A DNA stretch of 64,000 nt from JALZEG01 sp035942255 (GTDB lineage Bacteria; Actinomycetota; CADDZG01; WHSQ01), in NCBI GenBank assembly GCA_035942255.1, contig DASZDG010000050.1:12315-76314 (forward strand), in the 5' to 3' direction. Of the stretch, positions 26,843 to 35,050 are shown in pieces. Position 1 is the stretch's first letter. Every line of letters begins with the position of its first letter. A program made the position numbers and the translations under genes. Below the pieces are notes generated by a model. The model was given only the letters and a program-made list of their open reading frames with translations. It searched no databases and had not been told where the DNA came from.

Positions 26843-28462
26843 TCAGCGCGTGTGCTCGAACAGCCGCAACGGCCGTACTTCGAAGCCCTGCGGCGTCGCC
26901 GTCAGCTCCCAGGCGCCGGGCGTCACGGGGAACCGCTCGATCTCGCCAAGGGTCGTCGCAGCCACGATCTCGCCTCTCGTTCCCGGCGGGAACGTGAACA
27001 GCCTCCGCACCGACGGCTCCTCCTCGGGCTGCGCCTCGAAGAGGCTGACAGAGAGGAGCTCGGCCGCCTGCCAGTCGCGGAAGTAGCCGTTCGTCGTGCC
27101 CTCGAGCATGTACCCGCCGGGGGCGATCGTCGGCCGCATGAAGAACTCGCCCGAGTCGGTGAACCCGCTCCGCGTGCGGTACTTCGTCTTCGGCGGGTAC
27201 GACGCGCCGTGGAAGATGAAGCCGAACTCCGAGTCGGGGAGCTCGACGACCAGGCGCGGCCCCCTCACCGGCTTCGACCCGTCGCGGTTGTCCACGTCCC
27301 CTCCGGAAGCACGCGCGTACACCACGCTCTCCTTGAAGAGAACCGGCTTGATGTCGGCGCGCTCGGCGCCGGGGGCCGCGTGCTCGTCCTTCGTCGACCA
27401 CCCGTCCGCCCACGCGCCGTCCCAGTCCCATTCCAGCCGGCCGCGGTCGTTCGGCTCGCGCTTCTCGCGGCTGTGGACGGAGGCGGCGCCCATGCCGATC
27501 GCGAGGTCCGCGGCGTCGCCGTCGTAGATCATCCCGCCGCCGGGACGGGTGTCGAACGGCACGAACTCTCCGACGGCGTCCGCGGTGACCACACCGTGCA
27601 CGAAGCCCGTAGCACGGAACTTCGCGTCGTACGTGAACTCCATGAACGCGTTCACCTTCGCGCCCGTCGCGGGGATCGTCGTCCCGGAGCCCATCGACGC
27701 GCTGTTGAAACCGTGGCGCCGTCCTCCGGTCAATGCGCTGAAGCGCGCCTCGCGCACCTCGGCCACGCGTCCCGTCACCCAGCTGTAGTTGCCTTCGGCG
27801 ACGTAGCCGGGGTCCGCGACCCATTCGTCCGGGTGAGCGGCGGGCGACCCGTGCGCGCGACCGGATTCCATCTGCGGAGGGCCGTAGACCGGAGCCACGT
27901 GCTGCTCGAGGATCAGCCGGCCGACCGACGAAGGCGTGGACAAGCTGATGCGAGCTTCGGGCAGGAACGTGCCGAGGCCCGGCTCGAAGGCGCGCGGCCT
28001 AAAGCGGGCGCTGAACGTGTGCATGCCGGGCTCCGCACGGGTCATCCTCCAGACGACGCGGCGGCCCCTCGTCACCCCGTCGCCGCTCGCGCTGCCGGGG
28101 ACGGCACGCGGGTTTGCCATGCCGGTGTGGCGGCCGGTGAGGACGACCGTCAGGTCGCCCGGCCGCCTCAGCTCGACCGTCACCGACTCGAAGTGCTCGG
28201 GGACGGTTCCGGGCGCACCCGTGACGGCGGTGCGCGTGCCGGGGACGTCGGCCCCCACGGCCTCGGACGACCGCGCCGCGTCGAACCCGAGCCACACGAA
28301 CCCGTCGTAGGGACCACCGCGGTAGGTGCCGTCGGTGTAGGTCAGGCGGTCCATCCGCAGCCCGACGACCGGGGGGCGCGACGCGGCCGCTCCCGCGAAC
28401 GCGGGGACGAGCGCGAGCGCGGCCAGCGCGCTCGCAAGCAATGACGTCCGCCCTCTGCCCAT
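26843..28462 (-). CDS. Large secreted protein, unknown function
   Basis: 539 residues. A signal peptide (MGRGRTSLLASALAALALVPAFAGAAA) leaves a beta-rich exported protein with few Cys. The mature protein contains many Gly/Pro turns and several YTDGT, GGGMIYDGD and HGAS-type loops. I recognise no enzyme motif. It is convergent with the O-acylation pair, eight bases apart, and could be a surface or matrix protein. Confidence 0.72.
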   Translation of the reverse strand: MGRGRTSLLASALAALALVPAFAGAAASRPPVVGLRMDRLTYTDGTYRGGPYDGFVWLGFDAARSSEAVGADVPGTRTAVTGAPGTVPEHFESVTVELRRPGDLTVVLTGRHTGMANPRAVPGSASGDGVTRGRRVVWRMTRAEPGMHTFSARFRPRAFEPGLGTFLPEARISLSTPSSVGRLILEQHVAPVYGPPQMESGRAHGSPAAHPDEWVADPGYVAEGNYSWVTGRVAEVREARFSALTGGRRHGFNSASMGSGTTIPATGAKVNAFMEFTYDAKFRATGFVHGVVTADAVGEFVPFDTRPGGGMIYDGDAADLAIGMGAASVHSREKREPNDRGRLEWDWDGAWADGWSTKDEHAAPGAERADIKPVLFKESVVYARASGGDVDNRDGSKPVRGPRLVVELPDSEFGFIFHGASYPPKTKYRTRSGFTDSGEFFMRPTIAPGGYMLEGTTNGYFRDWQAAELLSVSLFEAQPEEEPSVRRLFTFPPGTRGEIVAATTLGEIERFPVTPGAWELTATPQGFEVRPLRLFEHTR

Positions 28463-28529
28463 TGGCTCAAGCGTTCGGCGCCGGGACCCCGAAACCCTCG
28501 TGGCCGCCGCTCGGACTTACGCTGCCCCG

Positions 28530-29978
28530 ATGACGCGGCACGTGGACCGGCACCGGCTCCTGATCGAGATGCTCGGCTCGGGGAGCGCGTCCGACATGGA
28601 GTCGGGCACGCTGGTAGTGGTCCCGTCGCTCACGTTCCCAGAGAGCGAGCTCCGGAAGATCGTCGGGATCCAGTTCTACGAGGAGCGCCTGCTCTTCCTC
28701 CTGCTGCTCCTCCGCCGCCCCGAGCTGCACGTCGTCTTCGTGACGTCGGTGCGGGTCGAGGAGCCGATCGTCGACTACTACCTGGCCTTCGTGCCGCCCG
28801 AAGCCCGCGCGGGCGACCGGCTCTGGCTGCTGGCGCTGTGGGACCCGCAGCCGCGGGCCCTCACGGAGAAGCTCCTGGAGCGACCCGACTCCCTCGACCG
28901 GCTGCGACAGCTCTCAGGCGGCGACGCGTGCCTGCTGACGTTCAACGTGACGGAGCTCGAGGGCAGGTTGCGCGACGAGATCGGCGCTCCCCTCTACGGG
29001 TGTCCGCCGGACCTCGCGCACCTCGGGTCGAAGTCGGTCGCGCGGCGAGTCGCGCGCGAAGCCGGCGTTGCCGTTCCTCCGGGGGCCGAGGACCTGCGGT
29101 CGTTGCACGAGGTGGAGAAGGCCCTCGACGAGCTGCGCACGAACGCTCCCGCCGCTCGGTCGGCCGTCGTGAAGCTGAACGAGGGCTTCTCCGGCCAGGG
29201 CAACGCGATCGTGAGCCTGACGGACAACGGCCCGGTCACGGGGCGCCCGACGGTGTTCTGCGCCGAGGAGGAGTCGTGGCCGTCGTTCGCGGCGAAGCTC
29301 GCGGAGCAGGGCGGCGTCGCCGAGGAGCTGATGAGGGTGCCGGGGATGGTCTCGCCGAGCGTGCAGATGCGGATCGCGCCGGACGCGACGTTCGAGGTGG
29401 TGTCGACGCACGACCAGATCCTCGGGGGGCCCGACGACCAGGTGTACCTGGGCTGCCGTTTCCCGGCCGACGCCCGCTATCGCGCCACGATCCAGGACGC
29501 GGGCCGACGCGTCGCGCGCGTGCTGGCGGAGCGCGGGGTCATCGGCTCGTTCGGTATCGATTTCGTGATCGGGCCGGAGGACGGCGCGGTCCCCTACCTG
29601 ACCGAGATCAACCTGAGGATGGGCGGCACGACGCACCCGTTCCTGATGACGGAGTTCGTGACCGGCGGGACGTACGATGAGGCGACGGGCGAGCTCGTCG
29701 TCGACGGGCGGCCGAAGCACTACGTGGCGACGGACAACCTGAAATCGGAGTCGTACGTCGGTCTGGCGCCGGAGGCATTGATCGGAGCGATCAGGTCCGG
29801 GGGCCTGGCCTTCGACGCGGCGACGAAGACCGGTGTGCTGCTCCACCTGCTCGGGGCGCTGAAGAAGCACGGCAAGGTAGGGATGACGTGCATCGCCGAC
29901 TCGCCGGAGGAGGCCGACGCGCTGTACGGGATGGCGGTCGAGGTGCTGGAGGGCCTAGGGACCAGATCGGCTACGTGA
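28530..29978 (+). CDS. ATP-grasp ligase related to peptide ligase PGM1
   Basis: 482 residues. The N-terminal 150 residues match the regular opening of PGM1-related proteins (VVVPSLTFPESELRKI, a leucine-rich helix, then VEEPIVDYYL). The ATP-grasp part has VVKLNEGFSGQGN for ATP binding and PYLTEINLRMGGTTHP for the metal-binding E and N residues. PGM1 joins peptides in pheganomycin synthesis, so a carboxylate-amine ligase is likely, with unknown substrates. No other biosynthetic gene is next to it. No clear ribosome site precedes ATG 28530, which may be leaderless. Confidence 0.84.
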   Translation: MTRHVDRHRLLIEMLGSGSASDMESGTLVVVPSLTFPESELRKIVGIQFYEERLLFLLLLLRRPELHVVFVTSVRVEEPIVDYYLAFVPPEARAGDRLWLLALWDPQPRALTEKLLERPDSLDRLRQLSGGDACLLTFNVTELEGRLRDEIGAPLYGCPPDLAHLGSKSVARRVAREAGVAVPPGAEDLRSLHEVEKALDELRTNAPAARSAVVKLNEGFSGQGNAIVSLTDNGPVTGRPTVFCAEEESWPSFAAKLAEQGGVAEELMRVPGMVSPSVQMRIAPDATFEVVSTHDQILGGPDDQVYLGCRFPADARYRATIQDAGRRVARVLAERGVIGSFGIDFVIGPEDGAVPYLTEINLRMGGTTHPFLMTEFVTGGTYDEATGELVVDGRPKHYVATDNLKSESYVGLAPEALIGAIRSGGLAFDAATKTGVLLHLLGALKKHGKVGMTCIADSPEEADALYGMAVEVLEGLGTRSAT

Positions 29979-30017
29979 TGCCCCCGGTGTCACACCGCGC
30001 CGGCACCAGGGTTGCGA

Positions 30018-30545
30018 TCAGAAGACGCAGGCGTTCATCTCGTTCTCTCTGGCGATGGCGTTCATCGTCCGTGCCGGCTCGTCTCCCTCGTCCCCCACGG
30101 CCTCGTACACCTCGGGGTCGCCGGTGCGAAGGGCGTCCGCGAACCGGGGGCCGAGGTCGACGTACTCCTGCCAGGCGGCCAGCCACTCGTCGTAGGCCTC
30201 GTCCTGACCGGGCTCCTTCAACCCGCGCAGCTCCTCGAGGGCGCCGGCGTAGATCGCCGTCAGCTGTTCCACTGCGCGTGCCCGGTCCTCCGGAGTGGGA
30301 TCGTCCGGAAGGGGTGGTATCTGCTCCCGGCGCTCGACGACTCGTGCGCAGATGCGCTCCGCTCTATCGGCCACTCCGCGCTCGAAGAAGTCGTGGTCGT
30401 GGCTCGCGGAAAGGACGAACCCAACGACCCAGACGGCGGCTGCGGCTCCGACGACCAGGATCGTGACCCAGCGAGGCCGCTTCGTCGCGCGCGCACCGGC
30501 ACCAGGTTGCCGTACAGGCCGTGGCGACCCACTCGGTTCGGTCAG
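30018..30545 (-). CDS. Membrane-anchored protein of unknown function, probable CTG start
   Basis: The coding signal of this frame continues upstream of the first ATG/GTG/TTG-type start (GTG 30374). The added part is a Pro/Arg-rich N-terminus and one clear membrane helix (VTILVVGAAAAVWVVGFVLSA). The only plausible start there is CTG 30545, giving an N-terminus T-E-P-S-G with GGCAGGAAAA just upstream. The result is a 175-residue single-pass protein with a charged helical outside domain of about 120 residues. No family recognised. A sequencing slip hiding another start is the alternative. Confidence 0.6.
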   Translation of the reverse strand: MTEPSGSPRPVRQPGAGARATKRPRWVTILVVGAAAAVWVVGFVLSASHDHDFFERGVADRAERICARVVERREQIPPLPDDPTPEDRARAVEQLTAIYAGALEELRGLKEPGQDEAYDEWLAAWQEYVDLGPRFADALRTGDPEVYEAVGDEGDEPARTMNAIARENEMNACVF

Positions 30546-30586
30546 TTTTCCTGCCTTTGTCCAAGGGTGGCGTGTGCGCCGGGTCC

Positions 30587-31567
30587 CTAGTCGGTCGAGC
30601 CGGTGATGCGTATCACGACGTTGCCGGTCTTCCGGCCGGACTCGACGTACTCGAACGCTTCGACGATCTCGTCCATCGAGTAGATGCGGTCGATTACCGG
30701 CGTGTACTTGCCTGCCTCGACCAGTTCCCTGACGAGCAGGAGATCCTCCCTGCGGTAACGGCCGACGCCGAACGCGGCACGCCTCTTACGGAGCACCTTC
30801 GTGACGAGGGCGAGGAAGGGCAGGTGATATCCGTACCCGAGATCCATCGAGACGTAGATCCCGCGCGGCGCCAACGAGCGGCGGCAGCGACGGAACGAGT
30901 GTTTTCCGACCGCGTCGAAGATCACGTCGTAGACCTGACCGTTCTCGGTGAAGTCCTCCTCGAAGCGATCGATGACGTGGTGGGCGCCGAGCCCCCGCAC
31001 GATGTCGACGTCCTTGGTGTCGCATACGCCGGTTATCTCGGCGGTGTCGAAGTGGTGCGCGAGCAGCTGGACTGCGGCCGTCCCGACGGAGCCCGCTGCG
31101 CCGTGCACCAGCACCCTCTTGCCTGCGAGGGGGTACGCGGGCTTCAGGCAGGTGAGCGCCAGCAACGACCCATCGGGGACCGCGGCAGCTTGCTCGAAAG
31201 TGAGGGCCCCCGGCTTGGGAGCGATCGCCCGGCTCACCGGAACGGCGACGTATTCCGCGCACGTGCCGTCGTGGATGCCGAAGACCTCGTCGCCGACGCT
31301 GAGGTCGCTCACGCCGGGTCCGACCTCTTCGACGAGGCCCGCGAACTCCATGCCGCGGACCGGCTGGCGCGGACGGCGGATCCCCACGAGGAGCCGGGTG
31401 AAGCGGTATTCGCGGAAGCGCACGCCCATCGCTTCGCCGCGCGTGACGGTGGAAGCGTGCACGTGGACGAGGACCTCGCCCGCCGCAGGCGTCGGACGCT
31501 CTACGTCATCGAGGACGTGCAGAGCGGTTTCGGGGGCCCCGTAGCGGTCCTGGATGACGGCCCTCAT
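30587..31567 (-). CDS. Zinc-less quinone-oxidoreductase-like MDR protein
   Basis: 326 residues of the medium-chain dehydrogenase/reductase superfamily. GMEFAGLVEEVGPGV in the catalytic half and the NADP(H)-binding stretch VLVHGAAGSVGTAAVQLL (about 151-168) are typical of quinone oxidoreductase relatives. The Cys ligands of the structural zinc are absent. It likely reduces a quinone or enone with NADPH; substrate unknown. It stands upstream of the membrane protein at 30018 on the same strand. Confidence 0.9.
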   Translation of the reverse strand: MRAVIQDRYGAPETALHVLDDVERPTPAAGEVLVHVHASTVTRGEAMGVRFREYRFTRLLVGIRRPRQPVRGMEFAGLVEEVGPGVSDLSVGDEVFGIHDGTCAEYVAVPVSRAIAPKPGALTFEQAAAVPDGSLLALTCLKPAYPLAGKRVLVHGAAGSVGTAAVQLLAHHFDTAEITGVCDTKDVDIVRGLGAHHVIDRFEEDFTENGQVYDVIFDAVGKHSFRRCRRSLAPRGIYVSMDLGYGYHLPFLALVTKVLRKRRAAFGVGRYRREDLLLVRELVEAGKYTPVIDRIYSMDEIVEAFEYVESGRKTGNVVIRITGSTD

Positions 31568-31773
31568 TCGATCTATCCCTTCATGCGCTCGGCAGCATGC
31601 CGTCCTAGGATCGACGCCTCATGGGCGCGCCGCAACTAAGTTGCAGCACAGCCTGCCGTGTGAGGGCAGATCAACCAGTCGGCGCGTAGGATCACCCTTC
31701 CGCCGCGCGGCGGTGCACGCGGGTGGGAAGACCGGTGGGAGCCGCTCGAGCTCCCGGACGAAGGAGGCGGACC

Positions 31774-31953
31774 TTGCGCAAGCGTCTCGCGATGATGGTT
31801 GTGCCGCTCGCGGCAGCGGCGGTGATCCTGCCGGCGGCTCCTGCGGCGGCTGCGTCCTGCGTCATCGGCCCACCCGGCCTGGACGACGTGGTCTGTATCG
31901 TCAAGAGCACGCCGTATTGGGACCTCTGCGTCGCGCTCGGCATCTGCAACTAG
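31774..31953 (+). CDS. Very small secreted Cys-containing protein (TTG start)
   Basis: 59 residues. AAGGAGG six to seven bases upstream fixes the start at TTG 31774. The signal peptide ends near AAAASC. The mature part is only about 30 residues with four Cys (SCVIGPPGL, VVCIVK, DLCVALGICN), so it is probably a disulfide-linked exported mini-protein. The family is unknown to me. It is the last host gene before the island. Confidence 0.72.
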   Translation: MRKRLAMMVVPLAAAAVILPAAPAAAASCVIGPPGLDDVVCIVKSTPYWDLCVALGICN

Positions 31954-32063
31954 ACACCGGTCGATCGGAGAGGCTTCGGGCACCTAGGGGAAGCCCTTCG
32001 CTTCAGGGGCCTATCGATGCGCGGCAGCCGCAGAAACCGAGGGCCGACCAGGAAAACAGGTCG

Positions 32064-32106
32064 TGGGCGGTACTGGGATCGAACCAGTGACCTCTGCCGT
32101 GTGAAG
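32064..32106 (-). pseudogene. 3' half of the split tRNA-Val(CAC)
   Basis: On the minus strand this holds the anticodon, the 3' side of the anticodon stem, the variable loop, a perfect T arm (ACTGG TTCGATC CCAGT) and the acceptor strand ACCGCCC plus discriminator A. The 5' partner GGGCGGT is missing here and sits 9.4 kb away at 41466-41472. Joined at the shared 18 bases the two halves give a complete 72-base tRNA-Val with anticodon CAC. No CCA is encoded. Confidence 0.88.
32089..32106. repeat. Left attachment-site repeat (attL-like)
   Basis: GACCTCTGCCGTGTGAAG, an exact direct repeat of 41426-41443. It covers the anticodon loop, the 3' side of the anticodon stem and the variable loop of tRNA-Val(CAC). 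The direct orientation is what site-specific integration leaves at the two ends of an inserted element. Confidence 0.88.
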
Positions 32107-32439
32107 CCGAGGGTTACATTTGCTCGTCTGAATTCCCCTAGCGCTAGGCGGTGGGATCGGCCTGAAAGTTTCTCGTGCGGCATGGTGAACTCTTCTAGTC
32201 GGCAGTTGCTCCATCCACGAGTGAAACGGCTGTCACACCCCCGAAAGGCGCCATCGACTTCCCGACTGAGGCCGATCCATACTCGACTCGATCGTCGATT
32301 CAGCTCGCCCGCGTTGAAGAAGCTCTTGGCAAAGGGACCTGGGGACCCGTCACACTTCGGCGGTCGGTTGCGTATGCGCACGGGTCCCGCCGGTGTTTGC
32401 CCACCCTCACGACGAAATCCTTGAAGAAAGGCGCAATCG
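32107..32439. other. Non-coding left end of the island
   Basis: About 330 bases with no convincing gene. It contains a perfect 12-bp palindrome CCTAGCGCTAGG at 32137-32148, 31 bases inside the attachment repeat, which could be a recombinase or regulator site. The rest probably holds the promoter of the deaminase-MazG gene. Confidence 0.5.
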
Positions 32440-33816
32440 GTGGAGGCGGTTAGAGAGGAACGGGCGAAACAGGTCCCGCTTATGGAGCTAGCCATCGCGG
32501 CGGCTAGAAAATCAACGGCCGAGGACGAGCGCACACACCCCATGGTCGGCGCAGTTGCCGTCCGTGGCAACCAAATTCTCGGAACGGCGTACAGGGGCGA
32601 GTCGGGGCCGGGACACCATGCGGAGTACGTCCTGCTTGAAAAAAAGCTTCAAGGCGAGTCGCTCGAGGGCGCGACGATCTATACGACCTTGGAGCCATGT
32701 ACGTCGAGAAATCATCCGAAGACGCCTTGCGTCGAGAGGATCATCTCGCGCGGCGTCAAACGCGTCGTAATTGGAACGTTTGATCCCAATCCCGACATTC
32801 GCGGCCTTGGCGTACTCAGGCTACGCGATGCCGGCGTCGCGATCGATGTTTTCGACGTCGATCGGATGGTCGAGGTTGAGGAACTAAACCGCGACTTCAT
32901 CGCGGTTCAACGGAAGGCGCATGGACTCGCACCTCCGTTGACGGCGGAGCTTCTCGATCAGCTACACGTAGGGTCTCTTCAAGCTTGGTACCAGACTGTT
33001 AACTCGATTTACTGGAATCGCAATTTCCACCTTCGACCAGCGGAAATCTTGGTCCACTTGGTGGAAGTGGTCGGCGGGCTAAGTTCGATAGCCAGCAACA
33101 AACGAAAGCCTGGCGTAGACGCTAATGCTTACGTTGCCAAGGCCCTAGCTTGGTGGCTTGCGCTCAGCGGCAAGCTAGGGATTTCGAATATTGAAGACAT
33201 GCTGTGGGACAAGTTTCCCTCCTGCTGTCCTTACTGCCATGCACGACCTTGCCTTGGTGACCAGTGCGCCGAGATGAAACGCCGCAAGCCGGGCCCAGAC
33301 TGGCAAGAGTTGAGCGAACTCGGGACCCGGGCGGACCGCCCCGAGCGTCTAGGTGAATGGCAACGGATGTTTGGCGCGATCTACCCCGCGGGTCAGGTAA
33401 GCGATTTGGGCGCTGTGTTCGGCCGTCTAAGCGAGGAGCTCGGCGAGGTCGCTGAGGCAGTACGGATCTTCCCGGCAGAGCCCGGGTATTACCTCAGCGA
33501 AGCAAGCGACGTCTTCGCCTGGCTCATGCAAGTACAGAATCATCTAGATCGTGACGCCGGGATTGACACAGGAGACCGCGGGTTCCCGCTCGAGAGAGTG
33601 ATGGCGCGAAGCTACCCGGGAGGCTGTCGAGACTGCGGTCGCCTCGTTTGCGCGTGTCCTCCCATTCTTCCGTCAACAATCGGTCGTATCGCGCACGAGG
33701 TCCCGGCGGGGAGTACAGAGGACGGCGAAGATGGGCGCTTTGTCCCTCCAGATAAGGCACGGCGTTTGTTCCAATCCCCCGAGCGTCGAACTCAGGGAGA
33801 CTCCGGAACGCAGTAG
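32440..33816 (+). CDS. Deaminase-MazG fusion protein (nucleotide metabolism, possible defence)
   Basis: 458 residues. The N-terminal domain is a RibD/dCMP-type zinc deaminase: HAE at 60-62, PC at 86-87 and Cys 97 form the zinc and catalytic site. A helical middle region follows, then a Cys cluster (SCCPYC...PCLGDQC, 261-276). The next part is MazG-like with EELGEVAE (332-339) and ExxD (354-357), the metal site of nucleoside triphosphate pyrophosphohydrolases. A second Cys group (CRDCGRLVCAC) lies near the end. Together it would act on a nucleotide or a riboflavin-type intermediate. Located at the far end of a defence island that also has a dUTPase. The start GTG 32440 is uncertain; ATG 32482 is an alternative. 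Confidence 0.8.
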   Translation: MEAVREERAKQVPLMELAIAAARKSTAEDERTHPMVGAVAVRGNQILGTAYRGESGPGHHAEYVLLEKKLQGESLEGATIYTTLEPCTSRNHPKTPCVERIISRGVKRVVIGTFDPNPDIRGLGVLRLRDAGVAIDVFDVDRMVEVEELNRDFIAVQRKAHGLAPPLTAELLDQLHVGSLQAWYQTVNSIYWNRNFHLRPAEILVHLVEVVGGLSSIASNKRKPGVDANAYVAKALAWWLALSGKLGISNIEDMLWDKFPSCCPYCHARPCLGDQCAEMKRRKPGPDWQELSELGTRADRPERLGEWQRMFGAIYPAGQVSDLGAVFGRLSEELGEVAEAVRIFPAEPGYYLSEASDVFAWLMQVQNHLDRDAGIDTGDRGFPLERVMARSYPGGCRDCGRLVCACPPILPSTIGRIAHEVPAGSTEDGEDGRFVPPDKARRLFQSPERRTQGDSGTQ

Positions 33817-34180
33817 CCTCACGGGACCAGTCATCCATTCTTGGTTCTTGGCCGAGCGCGCTCAATATCGTCGTGCGCGCCCAACCGCAACGACTCAGAC
33901 TCTCGCTCTCCGGCAGTGCTGCCGCGTTCGGCACGATGCTTCCGCGTCACCGGTTCGGAACGCGGACAGGTGGAGCTCACCCGTTCGCAAGAAAGAATGC
34001 TCCCCCCCCAAGTGCCCTTCCAGCTCTAGCAGCGCGTGGCGCGGCTCGAGGGAAGGACTTCTACCAAGAGTCGGCCTCCGCAAGGGAGAAGTGACCAAGT
34101 TGAAGTGCTACCCGTGCCGACTTCTGAGCAGTAAGGCTGCTGCCGCTTCGAGAGGTGAGCCGCGGCGCGCCCGTACCTCC
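33817..34180. other. Non-coding stretch between convergent island genes
   Basis: About 360 bases between the stops of the deaminase-MazG gene and the SIR2 gene. Open frames exist on both strands but none has a ribosome site, a recognisable domain or coding-like composition. I see no tRNA or clear terminator. Confidence 0.5.
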
Positions 34181-35050
34181 TTACGTCTTGATCTCGTCGG
34201 CCAGAAATTGAAGGAATTGGGAGACTTCCGGATGACCATCGGAAGCCTCATAAGGGATCACCTGCACACCGAAATCCTGCCGCAGGCGCTGAGCCAACAC
34301 AGAGTCTCTTGGGATCGGCATGAACGCGTAGTCGGGAGCGCTCAGGTACTTGAGCGACTCGCGCTGATTTTCTAGGACTAGTCGGAGCTCGGGGTCCTCT
34401 GCAGAGAATCCGATCATCAAAATTACCCGCGTGAGAAACAGAGCGGACAGCACCAGCCGGTATCCCGGCTCTCTATAGATCAGTTGGCGATACTGGCTCT
34501 CCGTCAGAATCGTTTCTGCGGGCGCATCTATCGTTCCATGGACCTTAAAAATTACCGGAGTTTGGCTGGACAAGCGCCCTGACTGAAGATCTCTCTGAAT
34601 CGCCTCGGCCTGCTTGTACGTGAAAACCGTTGGGGCATCATTGAAATGCTGCGCGAATGAGCGTTCGAGGAACCTGTCGTAGTTGGTGGTAAGCACCAGC
34701 CTCGGTTGCAGCTCCCACAAGAGCGTATGTGCCGAACTAGGTGCAGCATCGCTCCGGTATTTTGCCTCGAGGAAACTGAGATACTCGTCGCCAGGAAACA
34801 CGGAAACGAGGTGTTGCGCGGCCATTAGGAACTGGCCCTTGCCAATGAGCTCTTCAATCTGAACCCGTACATCAGGATCGACGTAGCCTTGATCCGATAC
34901 GTACTGCGTCATCTGCATCAGTAAATCGGTCCACGAGGGCACAGAAGAATCGGCCTGCTTCGAAAAGCCTGCCCCTATCAGCGGGACGACATCGCCCGCG
35001 CGAAGAGATACCACCAACTGAGCCGGCACATCAGCGGGATCAAACGGCAT
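34181..35050 (-). CDS. SIR2-domain protein (probable NADase effector)
   Basis: 289 residues. Sirtuin-type NAD-binding signatures are clear: PLIGAGFS (23-30), LVLTTNYDRFLE (118-129), KVHGTID (169-175) and MIGFS (about 214-218). This is the SIR2-like group used in many anti-phage systems, where it destroys NAD+ when a sensor fires. It is the last gene of the six-gene operon and overlaps the methylase-like gene by 11 bases, so translational coupling is likely. The effector role is inferred from family and context. Confidence 0.9.
   Translation of the reverse strand: MPFDPADVPAQLVVSLRAGDVVPLIGAGFSKQADSSVPSWTDLLMQMTQYVSDQGYVDPDVRVQIEELIGKGQFLMAAQHLVSVFPGDEYLSFLEAKYRSDAAPSSAHTLLWELQPRLVLTTNYDRFLERSFAQHFNDAPTVFTYKQAEAIQRDLQSGRLSSQTPVIFKVHGTIDAPAETILTESQYRQLIYREPGYRLVLSALFLTRVILMIGFSAEDPELRLVLENQRESLKYLSAPDYAFMPIPRDSVLAQRLRQDFGVQVIPYEASDGHPEVSQFLQFLADEIKT

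Noticed and set aside
31970..32030. Apparent hairpin TAGGGGAAGCCC...GGGGCCTA before the island
   Set aside because: Only the outer four bases pair well; the inner part does not, and there is no T tract.
31950..32570. Long leftward open frame across the left end of the island
   Set aside because: It reads through the tRNA half and mixed host/island DNA, has no domain and lacks a ribosome site.
33524..34375. Open frames on both strands between and over the ends of the deaminase-MazG and SIR2 genes
   Set aside because: They overlap well-supported genes in antisense, have low-complexity translations and no ribosome site.
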